In this document: piece after piece, positions 8,001-16,045 of the stretch
How positions within the stretch are numbered: the stretch's first letter is position 1
Layout of the letters: the number at the start of each line of letters is the position of its first letter
Assembly (NCBI RefSeq): GCF_024979235.1
Contig: NZ_JANLCM010000001.1
Span: forward strand, 1,178,001-1,242,000
Reading direction: 5' to 3'
Length of the DNA: 64,000 nucleotides
Source of the DNA: Herbiconiux aconitum
GTDB taxonomy: Bacteria; Actinomycetota; Actinomycetes; Actinomycetales; Microbacteriaceae
Made by a program: the position numbers and the translations under genes
The notes under the pieces: model-generated
Database searches by the model: none
Told to the model about the DNA's origin: nothing
What the model saw: the letters and a program-made list of their open reading frames with translations, nothing else

Positions 8001-8912
8001 GTGTCGAGGACCACGGAGCGCCAGCAGCGCGAGCGCGCGCGTCGCACACGGCGTCGACGCGCCGTCTCGGCGACGGTCGCAACCCTCGCGGTCGCGGCGA
8101 TCGTGGCCACCGGAACCCTCTTCGCCACTGGCGTGTGGGGTTTCGGGGGCGGGGGCCTGGATGCCGCATCGGTCTCGTCGACGCGGGTCAGCGCATCCGC
8201 GACCCCCAGCGCCACTCCGACGCCGTCTGCTACCGTTCCGGGCATCCCTGCACCCGCCTTCACTCCAGAACCCCCGCCGCCGCCCGCCTTCGACAAGGCG
8301 GCGCTCTCGATCGACGACCCGACGAGCCCGTGGGTCGTGGTGAACAAACTGCGTCCGCTGCAGAACGGCGCCGACTACGTGCCACCTGATCTCGTCGACC
8401 TGCCGGCCGACATGCCGAACCCCAACGGCTACCAGATGCGGGCGGATGCCGCGGCCTCGCTCGAGGAGATGTTCCACGCCGCGCTCGGCGAGATCGGCGT
8501 GCAGCTGGTGGCCCAGAGCGGCTACCGCTCCTACAGCGTGCAGGTCGGTGCCTACGACTACTACGTGAACCAGCTCGGCACGGCGGGCGCCGATCTCACC
8601 AGCGCCCGCCCCGGCTTCAGCGAGCACCAGACCGGGATGGCCATGGACATCCTCGACACGGTCTCCGGATGCTCCACCGACGGCCGCTGCTTCGCCGACA
8701 CCGCCGCGGGGCAGTGGCTCGCCGCGAACGCCTACCGCTTCGGCTGGGTGCTGCGCTATCCGGATGGCGGAACCCCGGTCACCGGCTACGAGTTCGAGCC
8801 GTGGCACTACCGCTGGGTCGGGGTGCCGCTGGCCACCGAGATGCACGACACGGGTGTCTCGACGCTCGAGGAGTTCTTCGGCCTGCCGGCCGCCCCCGAT
8901 TACGCGCCCTAG
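8001..8912 (+). CDS. D-alanyl-D-alanine carboxypeptidase, M15B (VanY) family
   Basis: A membrane-anchored peptidase that trims the terminal D-Ala from peptidoglycan stem peptides. A basic cytoplasmic N-terminus (RRTRRRR) is followed by one hydrophobic segment near residues 23-47, a Ser/Thr/Pro linker and the catalytic domain. Metal and catalytic motifs are intact: SGYRS, SEHQTGMAMDI (SxHxxGxAxD) and EPWHYRWVG (ExWHxR). Length of 303 residues is normal. GTG 8001 is taken as the start; it lacks a well-placed Shine-Dalgarno (AAGGAG is 19 bp away). No VanR/S-like genes are near, so it looks like a housekeeping wall enzyme. Confidence 0.9.
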   Translation: MSRTTERQQRERARRTRRRRAVSATVATLAVAAIVATGTLFATGVWGFGGGGLDAASVSSTRVSASATPSATPTPSATVPGIPAPAFTPEPPPPPAFDKAALSIDDPTSPWVVVNKLRPLQNGADYVPPDLVDLPADMPNPNGYQMRADAAASLEEMFHAALGEIGVQLVAQSGYRSYSVQVGAYDYYVNQLGTAGADLTSARPGFSEHQTGMAMDILDTVSGCSTDGRCFADTAAGQWLAANAYRFGWVLRYPDGGTPVTGYEFEPWHYRWVGVPLATEMHDTGVSTLEEFFGLPAAPDYAP

Positions 8913-8942
8913 ACACCCCTTCTCGCGCGAGCGATAGTGAGC

Positions 8943-8955
8943 TATAGTCATGCAA
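8943..8955 (+). promoter_or_regulatory. TATAGT -10 box for an apparently leaderless transcript
   Basis: TATAGT at 8943-8948 ends 6 bp before ATG 8955, and there is no Shine-Dalgarno between them. If transcription starts at the A of the ATG, the mRNA is leaderless, a common arrangement in actinobacteria. No convincing -35 hexamer is seen. Confidence 0.4.
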
Positions 8956-10901
8956 TGATTAAGGTGAGCAACGCTCGTGAAATCTTCGCAAGCGTCGTTA
9001 CGGCGCTACTGGTCGTGTGTGCGCTCGGGGCGTTCCCGCAACCGGCCCGCGCGCTCGCGGATACGCGATCGGTTAGTCTCAGCCAGCTCGACTCGCAGGT
9101 GCGCCCGGGGGCGGGGTCACCGTCCCCGATAGTCTTCGACGCAACCGGCCACCGATCGTATGTCATGAGTGGCGACGGCAAATCAGTAGCGGTGTACGAC
9201 ATCTCCGTCGGTCGTCTCACCCCGGTGGCTACCATCTCGGGGTTCACCTCCGGTTTTGCGCTTGCTGTCAATGGGCGAACTCAGCTGCTTTACGTCGGTC
9301 AAGGTTCGTCCACGGTCGCCATCGTGGACATCAATCCCAGATCTCCCACCGTCAACTCCGTGGTCGGCACGCTTGACACGGGTGGGGTCGGACTGGTTGA
9401 TCTCGCGATCGACACCGAGACTAATGTGCTCTATGCGGCACACCGCACCACGCATGACCTCATCATCCTTGACCGGAACACCGGAATGCAGAGTCGAGTC
9501 GACGTCGGCGCCGTCTCCTGGCAGCTTCACATGGCGCTCGATTCGAGCAGTGGTTCCGTCTATCTGTCGACCGATGCCGGCGTGGTCGTCGTAGCAGCCG
9601 ACCGGTCGGTCGTCGTTCACCCCGTGCCCAAGTTCCTGAGCGGCATCGCGGTCGGCTCGGGGTACGTCGTACTTCTCGTGGACGGCCTGCGGGGTGAGCA
9701 GAGACTCGATCGCTACGAGCAGAACGGAGACTGGGCTCACCCCGCCAGTTCTGGAACCCTGGTGAGCAACACCCGCGGCCTTTCGCTCGACGCCGCGAAT
9801 GAGCTCGTGTACACCTATCGATCCGGCCGGTACGACCTCAGTGCCGAGGTGTTCGAGGCATCCGACTTGAGTCGGATCTCGAGCGTGAGAACTGCTGGGC
9901 ATTGGGAAAGCATGGCCGTTGACCCTTCCACGGGGCGGCTGCTCGCCGCGCGCGACACCGAGATCGCCTTATTGCAGCCACTCGTGACTCGCGGACATTC
10001 AGTCGATCGGGTCGGCGGTGCCGATCGGTTCGCACTCTCCGCTGCGATCTCAGCCGCTACCTTCCGAGCGGGTAGCCCGGTGGCCTACATTGCTTCGGGC
10101 CTTGTGTTCTCCGACGCCCTCTCGGCATCCGCGGCGGCAGGTGCCCAAGGTGGACCCGTCTTGCTCGTCACGAAGGACGGCGTGCCCGAGTCCATCGCGA
10201 CTGAGCTGCACAGGCTCAAGCCCCAGCGCATCGTGGTGCTCGGCGGCACCGACACGATCAGTGCCGGTGTGCAAGACGGCCTGGCGAGCTATGCGCCCAC
10301 CGTGTCGCGGCTGAATGGCGCTGATCGATATGCCGTGTCGGCCGAAGTGTCACGTCAGGTGTTCAGCCCGGGGGCATCGACCGTCTACGTCGCCTCCGGA
10401 GCGGCGTTCCCGGATGCGCTCTCCGGCTCTGCGGCCGCGGGCCTCGGAAGCGGCCCGGTGTTGCTGTCGAAAAAGGAGGAGGTCCCAGCGGCCGTTGTCG
10501 CAGAACTCGATCGCTTGAACCCGAACCGCATCGTGCTTCTCGGCGGTGAGAACAGTCTTTCCAATGCGGTACTCGTCCAGCTTCAGGCACTCGCGCCGTC
10601 GGCGCGGATCGGCGGCCCGGATCGGTATGCGGTGTCGGCGAATGTTGCGGCGGCGTCCTTCTCGCCAGCCGATGGGACGGTCTACATCGCGTCCGGCGCT
10701 GTGTTCCCCGACGCGCTGTCCGGCGGTTCCGCCGCCGTCTTCACGCGCTCCCCGGTGCTGCTCGTCACCGGTGCAGCCATCCCCGCCGACGTGCTGTCCG
10801 AGATCGACAGGTTGGCACCCGTCCATATTGTCGTGCTCGGGGGGCCAAACACGGTCTCCGACTCCGTCCTCACCGAACTCCAAGCCCACGTCAAACCCTG
10901 A
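8955..10901 (+). CDS. Secreted beta-propeller protein with three cell-wall-binding repeats (CWB2)
   Basis: 648 residues. A signal peptide ends near residue 35 (after PARALA). Residues about 50-340 contain YVTN/NHL-like repeats (YVMSGDGKSVAVYD, LLYVGQGSSTVAIVD) expected to form a beta-propeller. The C-terminal 300 residues are three cell-wall-binding-2 repeats, recognisable from V-GADRFALSA, YIASG-F-DALS-S-AA, GPVLL and RIVVLGG-NTIS. CWB2 repeats attach proteins non-covalently to cell-wall polymers, so this should be a surface protein of unknown function. The DNA is less GC-rich and uses more T- and A-ending codons than its neighbours, which suggests later acquisition or relaxed selection. GTG 8937 is an alternative start, but ATG 8955 gives the better signal peptide. 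Confidence 0.88.
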   Translation: MIKVSNAREIFASVVTALLVVCALGAFPQPARALADTRSVSLSQLDSQVRPGAGSPSPIVFDATGHRSYVMSGDGKSVAVYDISVGRLTPVATISGFTSGFALAVNGRTQLLYVGQGSSTVAIVDINPRSPTVNSVVGTLDTGGVGLVDLAIDTETNVLYAAHRTTHDLIILDRNTGMQSRVDVGAVSWQLHMALDSSSGSVYLSTDAGVVVVAADRSVVVHPVPKFLSGIAVGSGYVVLLVDGLRGEQRLDRYEQNGDWAHPASSGTLVSNTRGLSLDAANELVYTYRSGRYDLSAEVFEASDLSRISSVRTAGHWESMAVDPSTGRLLAARDTEIALLQPLVTRGHSVDRVGGADRFALSAAISAATFRAGSPVAYIASGLVFSDALSASAAAGAQGGPVLLVTKDGVPESIATELHRLKPQRIVVLGGTDTISAGVQDGLASYAPTVSRLNGADRYAVSAEVSRQVFSPGASTVYVASGAAFPDALSGSAAAGLGSGPVLLSKKEEVPAAVVAELDRLNPNRIVLLGGENSLSNAVLVQLQALAPSARIGGPDRYAVSANVAAASFSPADGTVYIASGAVFPDALSGGSAAVFTRSPVLLVTGAAIPADVLSEIDRLAPVHIVVLGGPNTVSDSVLTELQAHVKP

Positions 10902-10962
10902 TGGGTAGTCCACGGCGGACTGGCGTCGACTCTTCTCGCCGCTGCCCCCGCCGCCGTAGCGG

Positions 10963-12066
10963 CTAGCCCACTACCTGAAACACTGCTGCGATTCCGAGCC
11001 CGCCTCCCACGGACGCGGCGGCGACGCCGAGAGTTCCGGCCGGCGCTCCCGTTCGGATCAGCCGACTGAACAGCCGCACGACCGACACGGCTCCGGTTGC
11101 ACCCCAAGGATGTCCCAGGGCGAGCGCTCCGCCGTCTGCACTCACCCGCGGATCGTCGTCGGCGATGCCGAGCCGATCGAGCACGGCGAGGCTCTGGGCG
11201 GCGAACGCTTCCACGATCTCGAACGCCTCGATGTCGCGGAGGGTCGCGCCCGCATTCCGGAGCGCCGCCTCGATCGCGGGCGCTGCCCCGATGCCGGGAA
11301 ACGCAGGATCGCATCCGACCACCGCCGACGCCCGAACCGCGAGCCCGGGCGCTGCGCCGGCCGCCGCGAGCACCACCGCGGCGGCGCCGTCGCCGATGCG
11401 CGTGGAGGTGCCCGCCGTGAGTGTCCCGCCGTCGAAGAGTGGAGGAAGTCGCGCGAGGAGAGCCTCGGCCCCACCGATCGCGTCGTCGTGGTCGAGTCCG
11501 GCAAGGGGCACCAGCTCGGCCTCGAACCGGCCGGCTGTGAGCGCTGCACGTGCTCGCGCATGGCTGCGGGCCGCATGCCCGTCCTGCCGGGCGCGCGTGA
11601 TTCCATCCCGTGCGGCAAGATCCTCGGCCGCCCGTGTCATGCCGGGATCGGGGAAGCCCGAGGGCGCGAACGGTGCGCGGTCGTACGCGACACCGCCCAC
11701 GGAGCGAAGCGGGGCCGTGGATGCGCTTTCGACGCCGCCGGCCACACGCGGACGCTCGTCTCCGGCCCGGATGGCCGCCGCGGCATCGAGCACGGCCGCG
11801 AGTCCACTGCCGCATTGGCGATCGACGGTGCCTCCGGGAACGTCCACCCCGAGCCCTGCCGCCAGGGCAGCCACCCGGCCCGGGTTGCCGCCGGGCCCCG
11901 CGCAGTTGCCGAGCACGACGTCAGCGACCCGGATCGGAGCACCGATGGATGCTTCGGCATCCGTCAGAGCCGCTCGGATCGTCGGAGCGGCGAGCTCTTC
12001 GACACGCAGCTCTGCGAGAGCGCGACCGCGCGTGCCGATGGGCGTGCGGCGTGCCGCGATGATCAC
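10963..12066 (-). CDS. Thiolase-family protein lacking two conserved active-site residues
   Basis: A 367-residue thiolase-fold protein. The nucleophile motif is intact (VDRQCGSGLAAV, Cys near residue 85) and so is the catalytic His motif GGALALGHPWGATG. The C-terminal CIGGGxG motif, whose Cys is the second catalytic residue in biosynthetic and degradative thiolases, reads SVGGGLG, and the usual NEAF motif reads VEAF. Start: GTG 12066, 11 bp after the ligase stop; no in-frame ATG fits. It is probably cotranscribed with the upstream ligase and divergent from hydroxyquinol genes, where the expected job would be thiolysis of 3-oxoadipyl-CoA. The substitutions make full thiolase activity uncertain. 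Confidence 0.82.
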   Translation of the reverse strand: MIIAARRTPIGTRGRALAELRVEELAAPTIRAALTDAEASIGAPIRVADVVLGNCAGPGGNPGRVAALAAGLGVDVPGGTVDRQCGSGLAAVLDAAAAIRAGDERPRVAGGVESASTAPLRSVGGVAYDRAPFAPSGFPDPGMTRAAEDLAARDGITRARQDGHAARSHARARAALTAGRFEAELVPLAGLDHDDAIGGAEALLARLPPLFDGGTLTAGTSTRIGDGAAAVVLAAAGAAPGLAVRASAVVGCDPAFPGIGAAPAIEAALRNAGATLRDIEAFEIVEAFAAQSLAVLDRLGIADDDPRVSADGGALALGHPWGATGAVSVVRLFSRLIRTGAPAGTLGVAAASVGGGLGIAAVFQVVG

Positions 12067-12076
12067 GGGATCCCGA

Positions 12077-13174
12077 TCAGATGGCAAGGCGGGGCACCTC
12101 CCCGGCCAATGCTCGGCGTGCGGCTTCGGCCCGGGCGGGTTTTCCCGATGCCGTCCGCGGAAGTTCGCCCGCGAACCATCGCCTCGGCCGGTGCGCGGGT
12201 GCCAAGCGCTCACGCGCCGCACGCCGGAGTTCGAGAGCGAGGTCGTCGTCGAGCTCCACGAAAGCTGCGACGAGCGCGCCGACGGTGGGGTGGGGCAGGC
12301 CGAAAACGATCGCGTCACGCACTCCGGGAACCGAGCGCAGCACGGCCTCCACCTCCTCGGGAACGATCGTCGCCGACGCGCTCAGGATGGCGTCGTCGGC
12401 TCGCCTGAGCAGACGGAGCCGCCCGTCGACGAGCTCCGCCCGATCGCCGACGGTCGCCCACTCGCCATCCCGACGCAACGGGCTCGTGGCACCGGCATAG
12501 CCGGCCGCGGTGAAGGGGGAGCGCACCCACAGTTCACCGTTCCGCACGCTCAGTTCGACGCCGGGGAAGGCTCGGAGGCCGTCGCCCTCGTCGACCGCCA
12601 CGAAAGACAGTTCGGCCGCGCCGTAATAGGCGGTGACTCGGATGCCCGCGGCCTCTGCGCGGTGCCGGAGCGCCGGATCGAGATGGGAACCGCCGACCAA
12701 GGCCGCCCGCAGTCGCGAGCCGGCTCCGGAATCCAGCACGGCGCGGAGTGCCTGGGGGGTGCCGTGCAGGCTGGTGGCGTGCGAGCGCGAGTGCGGGTCG
12801 GCGGCGAAGAGTGGTCGCGGGCCGGCCTCGAGGGCGTGCGCGAGCGAGAACAGGGTCAGAGACGCGGCGGGCGGGGCGGGCAGCAGCACGGCATCGCCCG
12901 CACCGGCTTCGAGATACCGCGCCACGGCGGCGAACGAATCGCCCCACGAGGCTGCCGTGCGGAGCACGATCCGCGGCGAGCCGCTGCTGCCTGAGGTGAG
13001 CGTCGCCCAGGCGATGTCGGGGGCCGGCTCCACACGGCGAGCAGTGTCCCGGACCGTTTCCCAGAGAGCGGCCGGCCACCGGTCGTCGCCGACCAGCGGC
13101 ACGTTCCCACGTCGCCGGATCTCCCGCAAACGAGTGAGAAGGTCGCCTGTGGCTCCGCTCTGCGGGACGATCAC
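12077..13174 (-). CDS. AMP-forming acyl-CoA ligase-like protein (short form; start uncertain)
   Basis: An ANL-superfamily adenylate-forming enzyme. The phosphate-binding motif LTSGSSGSPR, YYGAAELSFVA, GELWVRSPFTAAGYAG, the hinge RADDAILSASATIVPEEVE and the catalytic C-terminal Lys region LPRTASGKPAR are all present. About 365 residues is short for the family because much of the usual N-terminal domain is missing. The frame is open to GTG 13270, but that codon lies inside operator repeats. The only good Shine-Dalgarno (AAGGAG) precedes ATGATG at 13221 in another frame, giving a 16-residue peptide whose TGA overlaps GTG 13174 of this frame. The context suggests CoA activation of 3-oxoadipate or another aromatic-derived acid (inference). 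Confidence 0.78.
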   Translation of the reverse strand: MIVPQSGATGDLLTRLREIRRRGNVPLVGDDRWPAALWETVRDTARRVEPAPDIAWATLTSGSSGSPRIVLRTAASWGDSFAAVARYLEAGAGDAVLLPAPPAASLTLFSLAHALEAGPRPLFAADPHSRSHATSLHGTPQALRAVLDSGAGSRLRAALVGGSHLDPALRHRAEAAGIRVTAYYGAAELSFVAVDEGDGLRAFPGVELSVRNGELWVRSPFTAAGYAGATSPLRRDGEWATVGDRAELVDGRLRLLRRADDAILSASATIVPEEVEAVLRSVPGVRDAIVFGLPHPTVGALVAAFVELDDDLALELRRAARERLAPAHRPRRWFAGELPRTASGKPARAEAARRALAGEVPRLAI

Positions 13175-13221
13175 GGCGCGCTCCGGTTCGAGAGCGGCAC
13201 GGATGCGACAGCAGTCATCAT
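13171..13221 (-). CDS. Possible 16-residue leader ORF before the ligase
   Basis: ATGATG (13221-13216) sits 2-5 bp after AAGGAG. It opens a short frame (MMTAVASVPLSNRSAP) that stops at TGA 13173-13171 and overlaps in-frame GTG 13174 of the ligase. It could be a coupling leader, or the true ligase start separated by a frameshift. Confidence 0.35.
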   Translation of the reverse strand: MMTAVASVPLSNRSAP

Positions 13222-13241
13222 GGCTCCTTCCGCGCGGCACC

Positions 13242-13269
13242 TGAACAACGTTCACCTGAACGCCGTTCA
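13242..13269. promoter_or_regulatory. Tandem TGAAC-N3-GTTCA operators between divergent catabolic operons
   Basis: Two perfect-arm 13-bp palindromes, TGAACAACGTTCA (13242-13254) and TGAACGCCGTTCA (13257-13269), have centres 15 bp apart. A degenerate third copy, TGAAGCGACGTTCA, is at 13344-13357. They lie in the divergent region between the ligase/thiolase operon and the maleylacetate reductase operon and probably control both. The regulator is not identifiable here; the nearby TetR gene has a different repeat beside its own start. Confidence 0.75.
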
Positions 13270-13366
13270 CTCTAGCTCGCGAGAGGGCCGGCGCGGGAAC
13301 GGGCGTGAGCGCATCTTTGCGAGAAGGCGCAGGCGGAGGAAACTGAAGCGACGTTCACCGCTAAGG

Positions 13367-14455
13367 ATGGAGATCACAGCTGTGCGATTCGAACACGAGA
13401 CTCTCGGGCAGCGCGTGATCTTCGGCAGCGGTGCGGCCGCCGAGAACCTCGCACGAGAGGTGGAGAGGCTCGGCGCACCTCGGGTGATGCTGGTCGCCGG
13501 CGAAAGCAACACGGCGGCCGCCGACCTCGCGCCGGTGTTGCGACCGGTGGTGTGGTTCCACGACGTCGCCCAGCACGTGCCCGCCGACGTCGCCGACCGG
13601 GCACGCCGTGCCGCCGCCGATGCGCAGGTCGAACTCGTCGTGTCGATCGGTGGAGGTTCGGCGACCGGTCTCGCCAAGGCGATCGCGTTGACCACCGGAT
13701 TGCCGATCGTCGCCGTGCCCACCACCTTCGCCGGCTCCGAGGCCACGAACGTCTGGGGCATCACCGAATCGTCGCGCAAGCTCACCGGCGTCGACGCCCG
13801 GGTGCTGCCCGCCACCGTGGTCTACGACGCTGCGCTCACCCTGGGCCTTCCGCGCGAGCTCGTGGTCGCATCCGGACTGAATGCCATCGCCCACGGCGTC
13901 GACTCGCTCTGGGCCCCGCGCGCCGATCCGATCACCCAAGCGCTGGCCCTGGAAGGCATCCGGGCGCTGCAGGACGGTCTGCGCGCGATCACCGCCCATC
14001 CGACAGCCCTGGAAGGCAGAGAGCGCGCGCTCTACGGTGGCTATCTCTCCGCCGTCGCCTTCGCCTCGGCCGGATCGGGCCTGCACCACAAGATCTGCCA
14101 CGTGCTCGGCGGCAGCTTCGGGCTGCCTCATGCGCAGACGCACGCGATCGTGCTCCCGACCGTGCTGGCTTTCAACGGCCCGGCAGTGCCCGACCTCGAA
14201 GCCCGTGCGGCGGCCGCGTTCGGCGCCCCCACCGCCGACGGCGGGCTGCGCGAACTCCGCGACGAGCTGGAGGCCCCACGCGCGTTGCGCGATTACGGAT
14301 TCGCTGAATCCGACATCGACGAGGCCGCCGCGATCATCCTGCCCCAGGTGCCCGACTCGAACCCGCGACCCGTCGCGAAATCCGATCTCGTCGCGATCCT
14401 CACCGCCGCGTGGGCCGGCACCCCCCTCGACCAGAAAGAAGACGCCCGAGCATGA
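13367..14455 (+). CDS. Maleylacetate reductase (iron-containing alcohol dehydrogenase family)
   Basis: Reduces maleylacetate to 3-oxoadipate with NAD(P)H in hydroxyquinol/resorcinol-type aromatic degradation. The 362-residue length is typical. Visible are [12 protein letters not shown] near the N-terminus, the nucleotide-binding [16 protein letters not shown] and [25 protein letters not shown], and [27 protein letters not shown] in two halves of the metal/active-site region. ATG 13367 follows AAGG closely (CTAAGGATGG); the frame runs further upstream without homology. The stop overlaps the ATG of the ring-cleavage dioxygenase (ATGA), so the two are translationally coupled. That next gene supports maleylacetate reductase over generic Fe-ADH. 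Confidence 0.92.
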   Translation: MEITAVRFEHETLGQRVIFGSGAAAENLAREVERLGAPRVMLVAGESNTAAADLAPVLRPVVWFHDVAQHVPADVADRARRAAADAQVELVVSIGGGSATGLAKAIALTTGLPIVAVPTTFAGSEATNVWGITESSRKLTGVDARVLPATVVYDAALTLGLPRELVVASGLNAIAHGVDSLWAPRADPITQALALEGIRALQDGLRAITAHPTALEGRERALYGGYLSAVAFASAGSGLHHKICHVLGGSFGLPHAQTHAIVLPTVLAFNGPAVPDLEARAAAAFGAPTADGGLRELRDELEAPRALRDYGFAESDIDEAAAIILPQVPDSNPRPVAKSDLVAILTAAWAGTPLDQKEDARA

Positions 14456-15369
14456 ACCCCGTCGAACCTCCCTCATCCGGGGTCTCGGATGCGCAGCGCG
14501 AGGCCGAGGAGGCGCTCGTGCGACGGGTGCTCGACTCGTTCGACGGCGCCCCCGACGAACGGCTGAGGTTCGTGTTGCGCTCTCTCACGACGCACCTGCA
14601 CTCGTTCGTGCGCGAAGTGCGGCTCACCGAACAGGAGTGGGGCACGGCCATCGATTTCCTCACCGCAGTCGGGCACATCACCGATGAGCGCCGGCAGGAG
14701 TTCGTGCTGCTCTCCGACGTGCTGGGCCTCTCGATGCAGACCATCGCGGTGAACAACGAGGTCGTCGGCGACGCGACCGAGGCCACGGTGTTCGGGCCGT
14801 TCTTCGTGAACGACGCCCCCGAGGTGCCGAACGGTGGCGACATCGCGTTCGGAGCCCCCGGCGAGCCCTGCTGGGTCGAGGGAACGGTGCGCGACACGAC
14901 CGGTCAGCCGATCGCAGGGGCGCGCATCGAGGTGTGGGAGGCCGACGAAGACGGCTTCTACGACGTGCAGTACTCCGACGAGCGCACCTCGGCCCGCGCC
15001 CGACTGCACTCCGACGCCGACGGCACCTTCCGCTTCTGGGGGCTCACGCCGACGCCGTATCCGATTCCCTCCGACGGACCGGTCGGTGCCCTCCTCGAGG
15101 CGGCGGGCCGCTCGCCGGTGCGAGCCCCGCACCTGCACTTCATGGTCTCGGCCCCCGGACTTCGCACACTCGTCACCCACATCTTCGTGGCCGGCAGCGA
15201 GTACCTCGACCGTGACAGCGTGTTCGGGGTGAAGGAGTCGTTGATCAAACCGTTCGAGCATCACGCGGCCGGGATGCCCACCCCCGACGGGCGCGATCTC
15301 GGCGACCGGGAGTGGTCGTCGGTCGTTTTCGACATCGTGCTCACCCCGGCGGCCGCACAGAGGAAGTGA
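14452..15369 (+). CDS. Hydroxyquinol 1,2-dioxygenase (intradiol ring cleavage)
   Basis: A 305-residue intradiol dioxygenase with an N-terminal catechol-dioxygenase dimerisation domain (about 1-110) and a C-terminal beta-sandwich. The Fe(III) ligands can be read: Tyr170 (GFYDVQY), Tyr203 (TPYPIP), His227 and His229 (PHLHF). The ring-cleavage product of hydroxyquinol is maleylacetate, the substrate of the upstream gene with which this one shares a 4-bp overlap. Catechol or chlorocatechol 1,2-dioxygenase would be the alternative, but the maleylacetate reductase partner and absence of muconate cycloisomerase favour hydroxyquinol. No hydroxylase that would produce hydroxyquinol is in the window. 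Confidence 0.92.
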   Translation: MNPVEPPSSGVSDAQREAEEALVRRVLDSFDGAPDERLRFVLRSLTTHLHSFVREVRLTEQEWGTAIDFLTAVGHITDERRQEFVLLSDVLGLSMQTIAVNNEVVGDATEATVFGPFFVNDAPEVPNGGDIAFGAPGEPCWVEGTVRDTTGQPIAGARIEVWEADEDGFYDVQYSDERTSARARLHSDADGTFRFWGLTPTPYPIPSDGPVGALLEAAGRSPVRAPHLHFMVSAPGLRTLVTHIFVAGSEYLDRDSVFGVKESLIKPFEHHAAGMPTPDGRDLGDREWSSVVFDIVLTPAAAQRK

Positions 15370-15372
15370 ACC

Positions 15373-16011
15373 ATGAGCAAGCACTACGGAAGCATCGCCT
15401 TCACCGACTCGGTGCGAGCCATCCAGTCGGAGCGGGGGAGCGGCGCGTTCTACGGAGCCCGCGCCGACAAAGGACTCGCCGACCCGGGGGCCGATCCGCT
15501 CACCGCCGCCGAACGCGACTACCTCGCCGAGCAGGACGGCTTCTACCTCGCGTCGGTCAGCGCCACCGGATGGCCGTACGTGCAGTACCGGGGTGGACCA
15601 CCCGGGTTCATCCGCACGATCGATGAGAACACCATCGGATGGGCCGACTTCCGTGGCAACCTGCAGTACGTGAGTGCCGGCAACGTCACCGACGACGACC
15701 GGGTCGCGATCATCGTGCTCGACTACGCCCGGCGGCAGCGCCTGAAGATCTTCGGGCGGGCCCGGATCGTGACCGTCGACGAGAACCCGGAACTCATGGC
15801 CGCCCTCGACGATCACGACTACGAGGCCGTCGTCGAACGCGGCATCCTGATCTCCGTCGAGGCCTACGACTGGAATTGCCCCCAGCACATCACACCGCGT
15901 TTCACGGAGCTGCAGGTGAACACGGCGGTGGAGCCGTTGCGCGCCCGAATCGCCGCCCTCGAGGCCGAGAACGCCGCTTTGCGCGGTGCGAGCAAAATGC
16001 CCCCTTCATAG
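15373..16011 (+). CDS. Pyridoxamine-5'-phosphate-oxidase-like flavin split-barrel protein
   Basis: 212 residues with a PPOX/split-barrel core: DGFYLASVSATGWPYVQYRGG (strands 1-2, given here as the recognition segment), IGWADFRGNLQYVSAGN, DDRVAIIVLDYARRQRLKIFGRARIV. The C-terminus is a short coiled coil (ARIAALEAENAALR). It starts 3 bp after the dioxygenase stop, so it is the third gene of the hydroxyquinol operon. Family members bind FMN, F420 or haem and act as oxidoreductases. It could supply reduced flavin to a monooxygenase or handle a quinone by-product such as hydroxyquinone; both are guesses from context. Confidence 0.82.
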   Translation: MSKHYGSIAFTDSVRAIQSERGSGAFYGARADKGLADPGADPLTAAERDYLAEQDGFYLASVSATGWPYVQYRGGPPGFIRTIDENTIGWADFRGNLQYVSAGNVTDDDRVAIIVLDYARRQRLKIFGRARIVTVDENPELMAALDDHDYEAVVERGILISVEAYDWNCPQHITPRFTELQVNTAVEPLRARIAALEAENAALRGASKMPPS

Positions 16012-16045
16012 GGGACACAAATGTTGCCGTGGTGCCATGGAGGCA

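Noticed and set aside
6076-8343. 755-codon plus-strand frame opposite the MFS exporter
   Set aside because: The translation is Arg/Asp/Glu-rich and simply complements the exporter's hydrophobic codons; the exporter has clear family motifs.
10917-10973. Small inverted repeats (AGTCC/GGACT and GCCGCT/AGCGGC) between the surface protein and thiolase
   Set aside because: Short stems of 5-6 bp in GC-rich DNA; the second overlaps the thiolase stop. Not strong enough to call a terminator.
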